Assembly: GCF_900184945.1 (NCBI RefSeq)
Contig: NZ_FXYF01000004.1
Location: 62,001-126,000 of the forward strand
Direction of reading: 5' to 3'
Origin: Antarctobacter aquimaris
GTDB taxonomy: Bacteria; Pseudomonadota; Alphaproteobacteria; Rhodobacterales; Rhodobacteraceae
Length of the DNA stretch: 64,000 nt
The position numbers and the translations under genes were made by a program. A model generated the notes under the pieces. That model was not told where the DNA came from. It saw nothing but the letters and a program-made list of their open reading frames with translations, and made no database searches. Below are positions 54,808 to 64,000 of the stretch, one piece after another; within the stretch, counting starts at the first letter, position 1, and every line of letters begins with the position of its first letter.

Positions 54808-55577
54808 TCAGCTCATCCACTGGCCGCCGTCGACATTGTAGGTCTGCGACACGATGTAATCGGCCTCGGACGAGGCCAGGAACACCGCCATTCCGGCCAG
54901 GTCCTCGGGCCGCGCATAGCGCCCGGCGGGCACGCTGGCCTCGACCTCGCGCTTTTTCTGGCCCGGCGCCTTGCCTTCCAGCTTGGCGAACATGGCGTCG
55001 ACATGGACCCAGTGGTCGCCCTCGACGACACCGGGGGCGATGGCGTTGACGTTGATGCCGTGCTTGATCAGGTTCAGCCCGGCCGATTGCGTCATCGAGA
55101 TGACCGCCGCCTTGGTCGAGCAGTAGACCAGCACCAGCGCTTCGCCGCGCCGCCCGGCCTGGCTGGCCATGTTGATGATCTTTCCGCCGTGGCCCTGCGC
55201 GATCATCTGCTTTGCCGCCGCCTGCATCGTGAACAGCGTGCCCGCGACGTTGATGGCGTACAGCCGGTCATAGCCCTCGCGGGTGATGTCCACCGTCTCG
55301 GCGGCGTCGAACACGGCGGCGTTGTTCACCAGGATGTCCAGCTTGCCCGCGCGGGCGACGACACCGGCGATGGCCGCGTCGATGCTGTCCTGTCGCGTCA
55401 CGTCCAGGTGCAGCGCATAGGCGCCCGGTCCGATTTCGGCGGCGGCCGCCTCGGCCGCCTCCATGTTGATGTCGCCGATGGCGACGGTCGCGCCTTCGCG
55501 GACATAGGCCTCGGCAAAGCCCCGGCCGATGCCACGGGCCGCACCCGTGATCAGGGCGGATTTCCCAGTCAGGCGTG

Positions 55578-55581
<4 letters not shown>
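54808..55581 (-). CDS. smoS: Sorbitol/L-iditol dehydrogenase (SDR)
   Basis: A 257-residue classical short-chain dehydrogenase converting sorbitol to fructose (also galactitol to tagatose in Rhodobacter). Visible: [10 protein letters not shown] (12-21), NNAA, and catalytic S140, Y153 and K157 (YCSTK). The N-terminus after the overlapping start and the C-terminal NVDGGQWMS are typical of SmoS. ATG overlaps the smoK stop (ATGA at 55581-55578). Confidence 0.93.
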
Positions 55582-56582
<1,001 letters not shown>

Positions 56583-56594
56583 GGTTTCAGATCC

Positions 56595-57425
56595 TTATTT
56601 CACAGCGCCGAAGGTCAGGCCACTGACAAGTTGCTTCTGGCTGAACCAGCCGAGGATGAGGATCGGCGCGATGGCCATGGTCGAGGCCGCCGACAGTTTG
56701 GCGTAGAACAGGCCCTCGGGGCTGGAATAGCTGGCGATGAAGGCCGTGAGCGGGGCCGCCTTGGCCGCGGTCAGGTTCAGCGTCCAGAAGGCTTCGTTCC
56801 AGGCGAGGATGAAGTTCAGCAGCAGTGTCGATGCGATGCCCGGAATGGCCATCGGGGTGAGGATGTAGAGGATCTCGTCCTTCAGGCTGGCGCCGTCCAT
56901 CCGCCCGGCTTCAAGGATATCGACAGGGATTTCCTTGAAGTAGGTGTACAGCATCCAGACGATGATCGGCAGGTTGATCAGCATCAGCACGATGACCAGT
57001 CCCGCGCGGCTGTCCAGCAGGCCCATCTGGATGAAGATCAGGTAGATCGGGTAAAGCACGCCGACCGCCGGAAGCATCTTGGTCGAGAGCATCCACAGCA
57101 GGATGTCCTTGGTCTTTCGCGAGGGCACAAAGGCCATCGACCAGGCCGCGGGCACCGCGACGATGATGCCCAGGATGGTCGACCCGCCGGCGATGATGAT
57201 CGAGTTCCACAGGAAGCGGGCGTAGTTGGACCGCTCCAGCACGGCTTCGTAGTTTTCCAGCGTCCAGTCGAAGGCCAGGAACACCGGCGGATCGGAAATG
57301 GCCTGCGCTTCGGTCTTGAAGCTGGTCAGGATGGTCCAGAGGATCGGGAAGAAGATCAGCAGACCGACTGCCCAGGCGGCGGTGGTGTTGATCACCTTGC
57401 GTTGTGTCGTGACGGCACGTGCCAT
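56595..57425 (-). CDS. smoG: Polyol ABC transporter permease (MalG type)
   Basis: A 276-residue inner-membrane permease with six membrane spans. The EAA loop reads DILEAGRMDGASLKDEILYILTPMAIPG by region. It pairs with SmoF to form the channel. Placed 13 bp after smoF. Confidence 0.92.
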   Translation of the reverse strand: MARAVTTQRKVINTTAAWAVGLLIFFPILWTILTSFKTEAQAISDPPVFLAFDWTLENYEAVLERSNYARFLWNSIIIAGGSTILGIIVAVPAAWSMAFVPSRKTKDILLWMLSTKMLPAVGVLYPIYLIFIQMGLLDSRAGLVIVLMLINLPIIVWMLYTYFKEIPVDILEAGRMDGASLKDEILYILTPMAIPGIASTLLLNFILAWNEAFWTLNLTAAKAAPLTAFIASYSSPEGLFYAKLSAASTMAIAPILILGWFSQKQLVSGLTFGAVK

Positions 57426-57438
57426 GATTGTTCTCTCC

Positions 57439-58308
57439 TCACGCGTCCAGGTTCTTGCCGACGATGCGCATCAGGAAGATGGCAACGATGTTGGCGAGAA
57501 TGATTGCGTAGACACCACCTGCAGATCCCAGGCCGACGTTCTGGCTTTCCAGCACGCGCTGGTAGATCAGGTATGTCAGGGTCCGGGAGCCGAAGGCGCC
57601 GCCGGTGGTCACAAAGATTTCGGCGAAGATCGACAGCAGGAAGATCGTCTCGATCAGGATGACGATGGTGATCGCCCGGCTCAGGTGCGGCAGGATGATG
57701 TACCAGAACCGCTTGAGCACCGGCGCGCCGTCCATTTCCGAGGCTTCCAGCTGTTCGCCGTCCAGCGACTGGATCGCGGTCAGCAGGATCAGCGTGGCGA
57801 AGGGCAGCCATTGCCAGCTGACGATCATGATGATCGACACCAGCGAGGCGTCAGACACCCAGACCACGGGATCGGCCCCGAAAAAGCGCCACAGATGCGC
57901 CAGCAGGCCGTTGGTCGGGTCCATGAACATGTTCTTCCAGACCAGCGCGGACACGGTGGGCATCACGAAGAAGGGCGCGATCACCAGGATCCGCACCATC
58001 CCCTGGCCCCACATGGGCTGGTTCAGCAGGATCCCGAGCAGCACGCCGAATATCACGGTGATCAGCAGGGCGCCGCCCACGATGATCAGCGTCGCCTGGA
58101 TGCTGGGCCAGAACGAACTCGAAGAGATGAAGCGGACGTAGTTGTCAAACCCCGCAAAGCTGGGCTCGCGGTCGGGTCGCAGCGGAAAGTAGTTCCGGAA
58201 TGAGAACCACAGCGTCATAACGAGCGGCACCAGCATCCATCCCAACAACAGGATAACTGCGGGTGCCATCATCAGGCGGGCTGCGGAGCGTGAGTGCTGG
58301 GTGGCCAT
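57439..58308 (-). CDS. smoF: Polyol ABC transporter permease (MalF type)
   Basis: A 289-residue permease with six spans. The EAA-type loop is QLEASEMDGAPVLKRFWYIILPHL by region. N-terminal positive residues precede the first span (MMAPAVILLLGWMLVPLVM). It follows smoE after a 121-bp gap that contains a strong hairpin. Confidence 0.92.
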   Translation of the reverse strand: MATQHSRSAARLMMAPAVILLLGWMLVPLVMTLWFSFRNYFPLRPDREPSFAGFDNYVRFISSSSFWPSIQATLIIVGGALLITVIFGVLLGILLNQPMWGQGMVRILVIAPFFVMPTVSALVWKNMFMDPTNGLLAHLWRFFGADPVVWVSDASLVSIIMIVSWQWLPFATLILLTAIQSLDGEQLEASEMDGAPVLKRFWYIILPHLSRAITIVILIETIFLLSIFAEIFVTTGGAFGSRTLTYLIYQRVLESQNVGLGSAGGVYAIILANIVAIFLMRIVGKNLDA

Positions 58309-58383
58309 GACACATCTCCTCCATGTGCGGACGGGCGCCGCATGAGACGATCCAGGAAATCGTGGTATCGGGGTGTGGGGTGC

Positions 58384-58410
58384 CGGGGGGCGGTGCGTCG
58401 CCGCCCCCCG
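58384..58410 (-). terminator. Hairpin between smoE and smoF
   Basis: A perfect 10-bp stem (CGGGGGGCGG / CCGCCCCCCG) with a 7-nt loop starts 19 nt after the smoE stop. In ABC operons such structures often raise binding-protein mRNA relative to permease mRNA, which is the likely role here. Confidence 0.7.
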
Positions 58411-58429
58411 CAGTCATGCAGGGCCGCGT

Positions 58430-59737
58430 TTAGCGGTAACCGGCCGCTTCCATGGCTTCGTTGGTCAGAGCCTGCGCCTTCTCAAGCGCCTCGTCAATCG
58501 TCTGCTGACCTGCGTAGACGGCCGAGAACTGCTGGCTGACTTCGGTCGCGATGCCGGCGAACTCGGGGATCGCCACGAACTGCACGCCGACGTAGGGAAC
58601 CGGCTTGACCGTCGGGTTGTTCGGGTCTGCGGCCAGGATCGACTCCAGGGTCTTGGCGGCAAACGGAACCTTCTGGTACTCGGGGTTCTCATACAGCGAG
58701 GTGCGCGCGCCCGGAGGAACGTTGGCCCAGCCTTCTTTCGACGCGACAAGCTCGACGTAGCTCTTCGAGGTCGCCCACTCGATGAACTCCTTGGCAGCCG
58801 CTTCCTTCTGCGTGCCGGCCGGGATCGCCAGCGCCCAGGCCCAGAGCCAGTTCGCCTTCTTCTCGACACCTTCGGCGTTCGGCGCCAGGGCAAAGCCCAC
58901 CTTGTCGGCCACGGTCGAGTCGTTCGGGTTGGTCACGAAGGACGCCGCAACGGTGGCGTCGATCCACATGCCGCACTTGCCCTGCTGGAACAGCGACAGG
59001 TTCTCGTTGAAGCCGTTGGAGGCATAGCCCGGAGGACCGTAGTTGTTCATCATGTCGACAAAGAATTCCAGAGCGGCCTTCCACTCCGGCTGGTCGAACT
59101 GGGCGTTCCAGTCCTCGTCGAACCAGCGCGCGCCGAACGAGTTCGCCGTCACGGTGATGAAGGCGCCGCCTTCACCCCAGCCGGCCTTGCCGCGCAGGCA
59201 GATGCCGTTGATGTCGTTGTCGCGGTCGGTCATCGCCGCCGCGGCGTCACGGATGAATTCCCAGGTCGGGGCGTCGGGCATGGTCAGCCCGGCCTTTTCC
59301 ATCAGGTCCGTGCGATACATGATCATCGAGCTTTCGCCGTAGAACGGTGCCGCATACAGCGTGCCGTCGTGGCTCAGGCCGTTCCGCATGGCGGGCAGCA
59401 GATCGTCGACGTCGTATTCCGCGGACAGGTCGTCCAGCGGGACCAGCCAGCCGTTGGCGCCCCAGATGGGCGTCTCGTACATGCCGATCGTCATGATGTC
59501 GAACTGGCCACCCTTGGCGCTGATGTCGGTCGTCACGCGCTGGCGGAGAACGTTCTCTTCCAGAATGACCCACTCGACTTCGTGGCCGGTCGCCTTGGTG
59601 AATTCGTCCGACAGACCCTGCATCCGGATCATGTCGCCGTTGTTCACGGTGGCGATGGTCAGCGTTTCGGCGGTCGCGCCGGTGACGGCAACCGACACCA
59701 GAGCGGAGGCGGCAAAGAGTGCGCCTTTCAGTTTCAT
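58430..59737 (-). CDS. smoE: Polyol ABC transporter solute-binding protein
   Basis: A 435-residue periplasmic binding protein with a signal peptide (cleavage near ATA-ETL). Type I sugar-binding family features: VLRQRVTTDISAKGGQFDIMTIG by region, WGANGWLVPLDD, GESSMIMYRTDLMEKAGL and WANVPPGARTS. Sorbitol/mannitol is the expected ligand from operon context. The start at 59737 has GGGAGG 8 nt upstream. It heads the smo operon behind a palindromic operator. Confidence 0.92.
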   Translation of the reverse strand: MKLKGALFAASALVSVAVTGATAETLTIATVNNGDMIRMQGLSDEFTKATGHEVEWVILEENVLRQRVTTDISAKGGQFDIMTIGMYETPIWGANGWLVPLDDLSAEYDVDDLLPAMRNGLSHDGTLYAAPFYGESSMIMYRTDLMEKAGLTMPDAPTWEFIRDAAAAMTDRDNDINGICLRGKAGWGEGGAFITVTANSFGARWFDEDWNAQFDQPEWKAALEFFVDMMNNYGPPGYASNGFNENLSLFQQGKCGMWIDATVAASFVTNPNDSTVADKVGFALAPNAEGVEKKANWLWAWALAIPAGTQKEAAAKEFIEWATSKSYVELVASKEGWANVPPGARTSLYENPEYQKVPFAAKTLESILAADPNNPTVKPVPYVGVQFVAIPEFAGIATEVSQQFSAVYAGQQTIDEALEKAQALTNEAMEAAGYR

Positions 59738-59808
59738 CAGGTATCCTCCCTTGGAGTGCTCACTGCACCACTGCAACCTAGAGGAACGCCCGTTAGCGAG
59801 TCAATAAT

Positions 59809-59830
59809 AAAGTTTACGGGAGTAAACTTT
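59809..59830. promoter_or_regulatory. Perfect 22-bp operator palindrome of the polyol operon
   Basis: AAAGTTTAC-ggga-GTAAACTTT is a perfect 9-bp inverted repeat. It lies 72 bp upstream of the smoE start and just after the regulator gene, the expected place for a LacI/GalR-type operator. The sequence TTATTATTGAC follows on the minus strand and may include promoter elements. Confidence 0.75.
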
Positions 59831-59833
59831 TAT

Positions 59834-59899
59834 CTTTCCGCAGCGCAGCATAATTCTTTCCGCGACGCAGCGTAAACCTTGCCGCAATGCAGCATTCTC
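59834..59899. repeat. Three 22-bp direct repeats between the regulator gene and smoE
   Basis: Three abutting units start at 59834, 59856 and 59878 and share CTT(T/G)CCGC-(A/G)-x-(C/T)GCAGC(A/G)T. The 22-bp period is close to two DNA turns, so the sites face the same side. The last unit overlaps the regulator's stop codon. They lie upstream of the operator relative to smoE and could be an activator array. Confidence 0.65.
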
Positions 59900-60929
59900 A
59901 CGCCGATTGGCGCATCAGCAGCTTGCCGTCAAAAAAGACTTCGACCCGCTCCGCAGCACCAAGCCCGCTTTCGATCAGGGAAAACAGCAGTTCTACGCTG
60001 CGTTCCGCGATTGCCGAATAGTCGTGCGACACCGTGGTCAGCGGCGGGCAGGTGTAGCGCGAAAACGGATGGTCGTCGTGGCCGGCGATGCGCAGCGCGG
60101 TGCCCGGCCCCCGGCCGACTCGCAGCCCCTTGTGAAAGGCCGCCGCCAGCAGGCCGATGGCCAGGCGGTCGTTGCTGCACAGCACGGTGTCGGTGGGCAA
60201 CCCGTGCGCCTCGATCAGCTTGATTCCCTGCTCCATGCCGATTCGCTCGAACTCCCAGCCGTCGCCCTCGACCTGCAACAGCATCGGCTCATGGCCCAGC
60301 CCCTCCATCACCTCGCAATAGGTCTGGCGGCGGCGGTAGGCGTTCGGGTTGGAGGGGGTGCGCATCTCGAAAAATGCCGGCGGCTGGCCGGTCCGGCACA
60401 GGTATTCGCAGATCAGCGAGGTCGCCTGCGAATTGTTGTGGCCGATGAACCCGTTACCCAACCCCTTGATGTTACTGTCAAACAGGACCGACGGCACGGC
60501 ATCGCAGAAACTTTCCACGGCACTTCGGTCCGATGTCCGGCCCAGCGGCGCCAGCAGCGCGCCGGCGGGCTTGATGGCGCGCAGGCTCTCGAGGTTCTCG
60601 ACCTCCTGCGCGCTGTCCCCGTGCGAGCTCAGCAGGATCGGGCGAAAGCCGGCGGCGTTCACCAGCATCTCCAGCTTGCGGGCGAATTCGGCGAACACCG
60701 GGTCGGCCAGGTAGGGCACCACGATGCCGATGTTCTTGGTCAGCTTGCGGTTCTGGTTGATGGCAAAGATGTTCGGACGGTAGTCGTATTCCTCCAGCGC
60801 GCGTTCGATCCGCGCGCGGGTGGATTTGCGGACACTGTCCGGGTCGTGGAAATACTTCGACACCGTCGGCCGCGAGATACCGCTGACCTCGGCGAACTCT
60901 TCCATATTCCGGATCTTGCGGCCGCTCAT
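59898..60929 (-). CDS. LacI-family regulator of the polyol operon
   Basis: A 343-residue repressor-type protein. N-terminal LacI HTH (MEEFAEVSGISRPTVSKYF by region), the hinge helix region RPNIFAINQNRKLTKNIGIVVPYL by region, and a periplasmic-binding-protein-like effector domain (about 65-340). It is directly upstream of smoE on the same strand and likely binds the palindrome at 59809-59830; a polyol would be the inducer. ATG at 60929 has GGAGG 8 nt upstream; an upstream GTG is too close. Confidence 0.9.
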   Translation of the reverse strand: MSGRKIRNMEEFAEVSGISRPTVSKYFHDPDSVRKSTRARIERALEEYDYRPNIFAINQNRKLTKNIGIVVPYLADPVFAEFARKLEMLVNAAGFRPILLSSHGDSAQEVENLESLRAIKPAGALLAPLGRTSDRSAVESFCDAVPSVLFDSNIKGLGNGFIGHNNSQATSLICEYLCRTGQPPAFFEMRTPSNPNAYRRRQTYCEVMEGLGHEPMLLQVEGDGWEFERIGMEQGIKLIEAHGLPTDTVLCSNDRLAIGLLAAAFHKGLRVGRGPGTALRIAGHDDHPFSRYTCPPLTTVSHDYSAIAERSVELLFSLIESGLGAAERVEVFFDGKLLMRQSA

Positions 60930-61086
60930 CGGCACGTCCTCCCTCTACATCGGCACGCGCCTTTGACAATGCAGTCAGTCCAGCCGCCTGCAAAGTATTA
61001 TTTTTACGCGCGCGATGATTTCAGCATGTGATGTCAAATCCGATCCGTCAAGAGCATCCCGGAACTACGGGCGTCAAGACCCCGGA

Positions 61087-62295
61087 TTATCGGAACGCGC
61101 GTTCCGTCACGGCGACCCCTTCGCCGATGGTGTCCGGCGGGTGCAGGATCACCCTGTCGCCGGCGCTCAGCCCCGCCAGCACCTCGGCGTGCCGACCGTC
61201 GCGCCGGCCGATCGACAGCTCCACCTCGCGCGCTTGCCCGTCGTCGTAGCGGTAGCAAAACCACCGCCCCTCGCGCCGGAACACCGCCGCCAGCGGCACC
61301 AGCAGCGCGTCCGGGGTGCGCCACTCCTCGATCCGTACAAAGACGGCAAAGCCCTGCCCCAGCCCCGCCCGCGCCTCCGGCGGCGAGGTGAAGTCGAGCA
61401 CCGCGTCGACCCGCTGCTCCTCGATGCCCAGCGCCGACACCACCGTGCGCGCCGCCGGTTCGATCAGGCTCAACTCCGCCTCCAGCACCCCCGCGCCGCC
61501 CCAGCGTTCCACCGTGGCGGGCGCGCCGATGCTCAGCCGCGTCGCCTCGGAGGACAGCAGGTCAGCGACGATCTCCAGCTCCGCCGGGTCGCCGATGGTC
61601 AACAGCGGCGCGCCGGCCTGCACCGGCCGCGCGCTCTTGCCCTCGATCGACAGCACCACGCCGTCCGCCGGCGCGCGGATCGTCAGGCAGCAGCTGTCGG
61701 CCTCCGCCGCCTCCGCGACCGGGTCGACCAGCACCGCCGCCGCGCTGTCCAGCGCCGCGCGCGACATCGCCAGCCGCGCCTCGGCCGACTGCCGGTCCGC
61801 CTCGGCCAGGCTCAGCTGCTGGCTTGCCGTCTCCAGCGCGGTCAAGGAGGTGGTGCCCCGGTCGGCCAGCGCCTTGGCCCTTTCGTACTGCGATTTTGCA
61901 TAGGCCGCCTGCGCCTCGGTCCGCACCACCTCGGCCTCGGCGAACTTCACGTTCGCCTCCGCCTCGTGCAGCGCCGCCACCGCCTGCGCCCGGCTGCGCG
62001 CGTCCAGCAGGGTGGGCGCGGCGGGCTGCACCTCCGCCACCACGGTCACCCCCCTGGCCACCATGTCGCCCACCGCCACGGGCGAGCGCAGCACCGTCCC
62101 GGCAATCGGCGCGGCCACCGCGTAGACCTCCTTGATCCGCGTCTTGCCGTCGGCGTCCACGGTCACGCTCAGCGCGCCCCGCGCCAGCACCGCCAGGTCC
62201 ACCGGGACCGGGTCGGTGCGAAAGGCCGTCGCCACCAGCCCGCCGACAATGGCGATCCCGGCAACCGACAGCCCGATGGTGCGCAAGGTCCACAT
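61087..62295 (-). CDS. HlyD-family periplasmic adaptor (membrane fusion protein)
   Basis: A 402-residue adaptor with an N-terminal membrane anchor (about 5-27), a barrel-sandwich/lipoyl half (ADGKTRIKEVYAVAAPIAGTV by region), a long alpha-helical hairpin (about 95-190; repeated Ala/Glu-rich heptads), the returning lipoyl half (IRAPADGVVLSIEGKSARPV by region) and C-terminal beta-barrels. It would link an inner-membrane ABC transporter to an outer-membrane channel. It lies 4 bp after the FtsX-type permease gene, so they form one export system; substrate unknown. Confidence 0.9.
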   Translation of the reverse strand: MWTLRTIGLSVAGIAIVGGLVATAFRTDPVPVDLAVLARGALSVTVDADGKTRIKEVYAVAAPIAGTVLRSPVAVGDMVARGVTVVAEVQPAAPTLLDARSRAQAVAALHEAEANVKFAEAEVVRTEAQAAYAKSQYERAKALADRGTTSLTALETASQQLSLAEADRQSAEARLAMSRAALDSAAAVLVDPVAEAAEADSCCLTIRAPADGVVLSIEGKSARPVQAGAPLLTIGDPAELEIVADLLSSEATRLSIGAPATVERWGGAGVLEAELSLIEPAARTVVSALGIEEQRVDAVLDFTSPPEARAGLGQGFAVFVRIEEWRTPDALLVPLAAVFRREGRWFCYRYDDGQAREVELSIGRRDGRHAEVLAGLSAGDRVILHPPDTIGEGVAVTERAFR

Positions 62296-62299
62296 CGGT

Positions 62300-64000
62300 T
62301 CACTCCCTCGTTTTCATCACGGCAATCAGGTCCAGCCGGGTCAGCCGCCGCGCCACCAGCGCAACGGAGACCACCGCCGACCCCAGCACGATCAGGCTCG
62401 CCCGGGCATAGGTCCGCGGCTCCAGCACCAGCGGGATGGCATAGAGGTCGCTGGAAAACCCGCTGGTCATCAGCTCGGCCACCGCATGGCCGATCCACCA
62501 GCCCAGCGGCTGCGCCAGCAGCGCCAGCAACAGCACCTCTCCGGCCAGGATATAGGCCACCTCGGACTGCGAGAAGCCCAGGATGCGCAGGCAGGCCAGC
62601 TCCCGCGCCCGTTCCGACAGCTGCACCCGCGTCGCGTTGTAGGCCACGCCCACGGTGATGATCGCCCCCAGGATGGCATAGACCGAGGTCACCACCAGGA
62701 TGTTCTGGCTCAGCGTCTCCATGAAGCTCTGGCGGTTCTCGGTCATGTTGATGGTGCCCACCAGCCGGGGGAAATCCTTGATCGCCGCCTGGAAATCCTC
62801 CGCCGCGCCCGGATCCTCGAGCGTGACGTTCACGGTCGACACCCGCGGGCTCTGCCGGAACATCCGGTTCAGCGTCTCGTGCGAGACATAGGCGCCCAGG
62901 CCAAAGAACTGCGTCACCACCCCCGCCACCGGCAGCTGGTAGGTCTCGCGCCGCCCGGTCTCGAAGGTGACGGTCAGCGTGTCGCCCACCTCGATGTGCA
63001 GCGCCCTGGCCAGCCGGTCCGACAGCAGCACGCCGAACGGATCGGGCGCGATCACCTGCCCGTCGTCGTCCACCACCCGCGCCAGGTCCGCACCCTCGGC
63101 CACGGTGGACACCGGCACCTGCTTTTCATAGGGCCCGTGGATCAGCCGCGCCGCGTGCATCTGCTGCGGCTCGACCTGCAACACGCCGGGCAGCCGCGCC
63201 ACCTCGGCCAGTGCCGAAATCGGCGCGTCCGGGTCGAACAGCAGCAGCATGTCCTGCCGGTTGGACTGGTAAAAGGCGGTGTCGATGATCTTTCGCACCG
63301 CGTCGGGAAAAAAGGTCGAGGCGACCAGGATCGCCACCGCCAGCGCCATGCCCAGCAGCGTCATCGCCGCACGCAGCGGCCAGCGCGTCAGGCTGCGCAG
63401 GATCATCCGCGTCGGCTGGCCCAGGTGCAACACCTCGGCCAGCGTGTCAAAGACCGTGCCGCGGAAATTCGGCGGCGCGGGCGGCGCCATCGCCACCGCC
63501 GGGGCCAGCCTTGCCGCCCGCATCGCCGCGTTCAGCGCCCCCGCGCTGGTCGCCGCCAGCCCCAGGATGGCCGAGGCGGCATAGACGCTCAGCGGCACGC
63601 CGAACACCAGGAAAGGAAAGTCGAAATACTTGGCATAGAGCTGCGCCATGGCCTGCGCCAGCCAGCTGCCCGCCGCCCAGCCGATGCCCACCCCCACCAG
63701 CGCGATCAGCCCCGCCAGCATCAGGTAATGCAGGCCGATCTCCCAGTTGGTGTAGCCCACCGCCTTCATCAGCCCGATCTCGGCGCGCTCCAGCTGCACG
63801 ATGCGGCCCATGACCATGTTCACCAGGAACACCGTGATCCCCAGGAAGATCGGCGGCAGCACCCAGGCCATGACCTCCAGCTGCTGGATCTCGGCGTCGA
63901 GAAAGGCATTGGACTGCTGCGTGTCGCGCCCCTGCGGCGTGGTGGCGCCATAGGGGTCCAGCAGCGCCTCCACCGCCTGCTTGACCGGCTCCACCGGGGT
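62300..64000 (-). CDS. FtsX/MacB-type ABC transporter permease, truncated by the window
   Basis: The C-terminal 566 or so codons of a large permease are present; the 5' part lies beyond the right edge. Two FtsX-like membrane modules are visible: one early (WVLPPIFLGITVFLVNMVMGRI, then GYTNWEIGLHYLMLAG by region) and one near the end (ILVVTSVYAILGAIITVGVAYN, then ILGFSQSEVAYILAGE by region), separated by a periplasmic domain (about residues 230-440 of the visible part). With the adaptor it resembles DevBC/MacAB-like exporters. The ATPase gene is expected beyond the edge. Confidence 0.9.
   Translation of the reverse strand, partial: TPVEPVKQAVEALLDPYGATTPQGRDTQQSNAFLDAEIQQLEVMAWVLPPIFLGITVFLVNMVMGRIVQLERAEIGLMKAVGYTNWEIGLHYLMLAGLIALVGVGIGWAAGSWLAQAMAQLYAKYFDFPFLVFGVPLSVYAASAILGLAATSAGALNAAMRAARLAPAVAMAPPAPPNFRGTVFDTLAEVLHLGQPTRMILRSLTRWPLRAAMTLLGMALAVAILVASTFFPDAVRKIIDTAFYQSNRQDMLLLFDPDAPISALAEVARLPGVLQVEPQQMHAARLIHGPYEKQVPVSTVAEGADLARVVDDDGQVIAPDPFGVLLSDRLARALHIEVGDTLTVTFETGRRETYQLPVAGVVTQFFGLGAYVSHETLNRMFRQSPRVSTVNVTLEDPGAAEDFQAAIKDFPRLVGTINMTENRQSFMETLSQNILVVTSVYAILGAIITVGVAYNATRVQLSERARELACLRILGFSQSEVAYILAGEVLLLALLAQPLGWWIGHAVAELMTSGFSSDLYAIPLVLEPRTYARASLIVLGSAVVSVALVARRLTRLDLIAVMKTRE

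Noticed and set aside
59834-59899. Replication iterons
   Set aside because: Three short repeats in a catabolic promoter with no replication initiator gene nearby; a regulatory role fits better.

Overview
The window is a GC-rich (roughly two thirds G+C) chromosomal segment from an alphaproteobacterium, most likely Rhodobacteraceae/Paracoccaceae. The basis is gene content: a quinohemoprotein amine dehydrogenase (qhp) cluster, a smoEFGK-smoS-mtlK polyol operon in the Rhodobacter order, an LdtR-like MarR regulator beside an sdhE gene, two copies of a dispersed GC-rich repeat of the type seen in Rhodobacterales, and very frequent ATGA/GTGA start-stop overlaps. The genus cannot be fixed from sequence alone.

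Layout. 1-7.2 kb: housekeeping genes (inositol monophosphatase, YHS protein, aspartate-type aminotransferase, XRE regulator, sdhE, MarR regulator) and a coupled glyoxalase I plus two DUF1194 genes. 7.3-9.7 kb: a Slam-like outer-membrane protein with a TbpB-like lipoprotein. 9.9-11.2 kb: thyA-folA, with the folA 3' end running into low-GC DNA that also holds a DUF74 gene. 12.5-15.4 kb: parE and a ClpP-like secreted protein. 16-25.4 kb: an alpha/beta hydrolase, then a LuxR regulator divergent from a polyamine-type ABC transporter, a nitrilase-family amidohydrolase and a cytoplasmic molybdoenzyme of the DMSO/biotin-sulfoxide reductase family.

25.9-32.9 kb: a same-strand run of six exported proteins: OmpA-like, a CsgG-like hypothetical, a trypsin-like protease, a second OmpA-like protein, a seven-bladed WD40 propeller fused to a caspase (C14) domain, and a hypothetical protein with a DUF4384-like C-terminus. 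I know of no characterised system with this set; it is the best candidate for a new system in the window. 33-38.4 kb: a TPR protein, an AcoR-like regulator with a degenerate AAA+ domain, and a flavin monooxygenase with an NTF2-like domain.

38.5-47.6 kb: a complete quinohemoprotein amine dehydrogenase locus (qhpG-A-D-C-B-F-E, with divergent qhpR): structural subunits, radical-SAM thioether maturase, flavin monooxygenase, leader protease and exporter. 47.7-49.1 kb: uronate dehydrogenase and a HemG-like flavodoxin. 49.15-51.6 kb: a wrecked nitrate-assimilation cluster on the minus strand (nrtA, nrtB, nirB, trpD-like and cobA/cysG fragments with frameshifts and deletions), abutting a lone intact flagellin gene. 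53-61 kb: the sorbitol/mannitol operon with its LacI-type regulator, a perfect operator palindrome and three 22-bp direct repeats. 61-64 kb: an HlyD-type adaptor and an FtsX-type ABC permease cut by the window end.

No rRNA, tRNA, CRISPR array or intact transposase was recognised.
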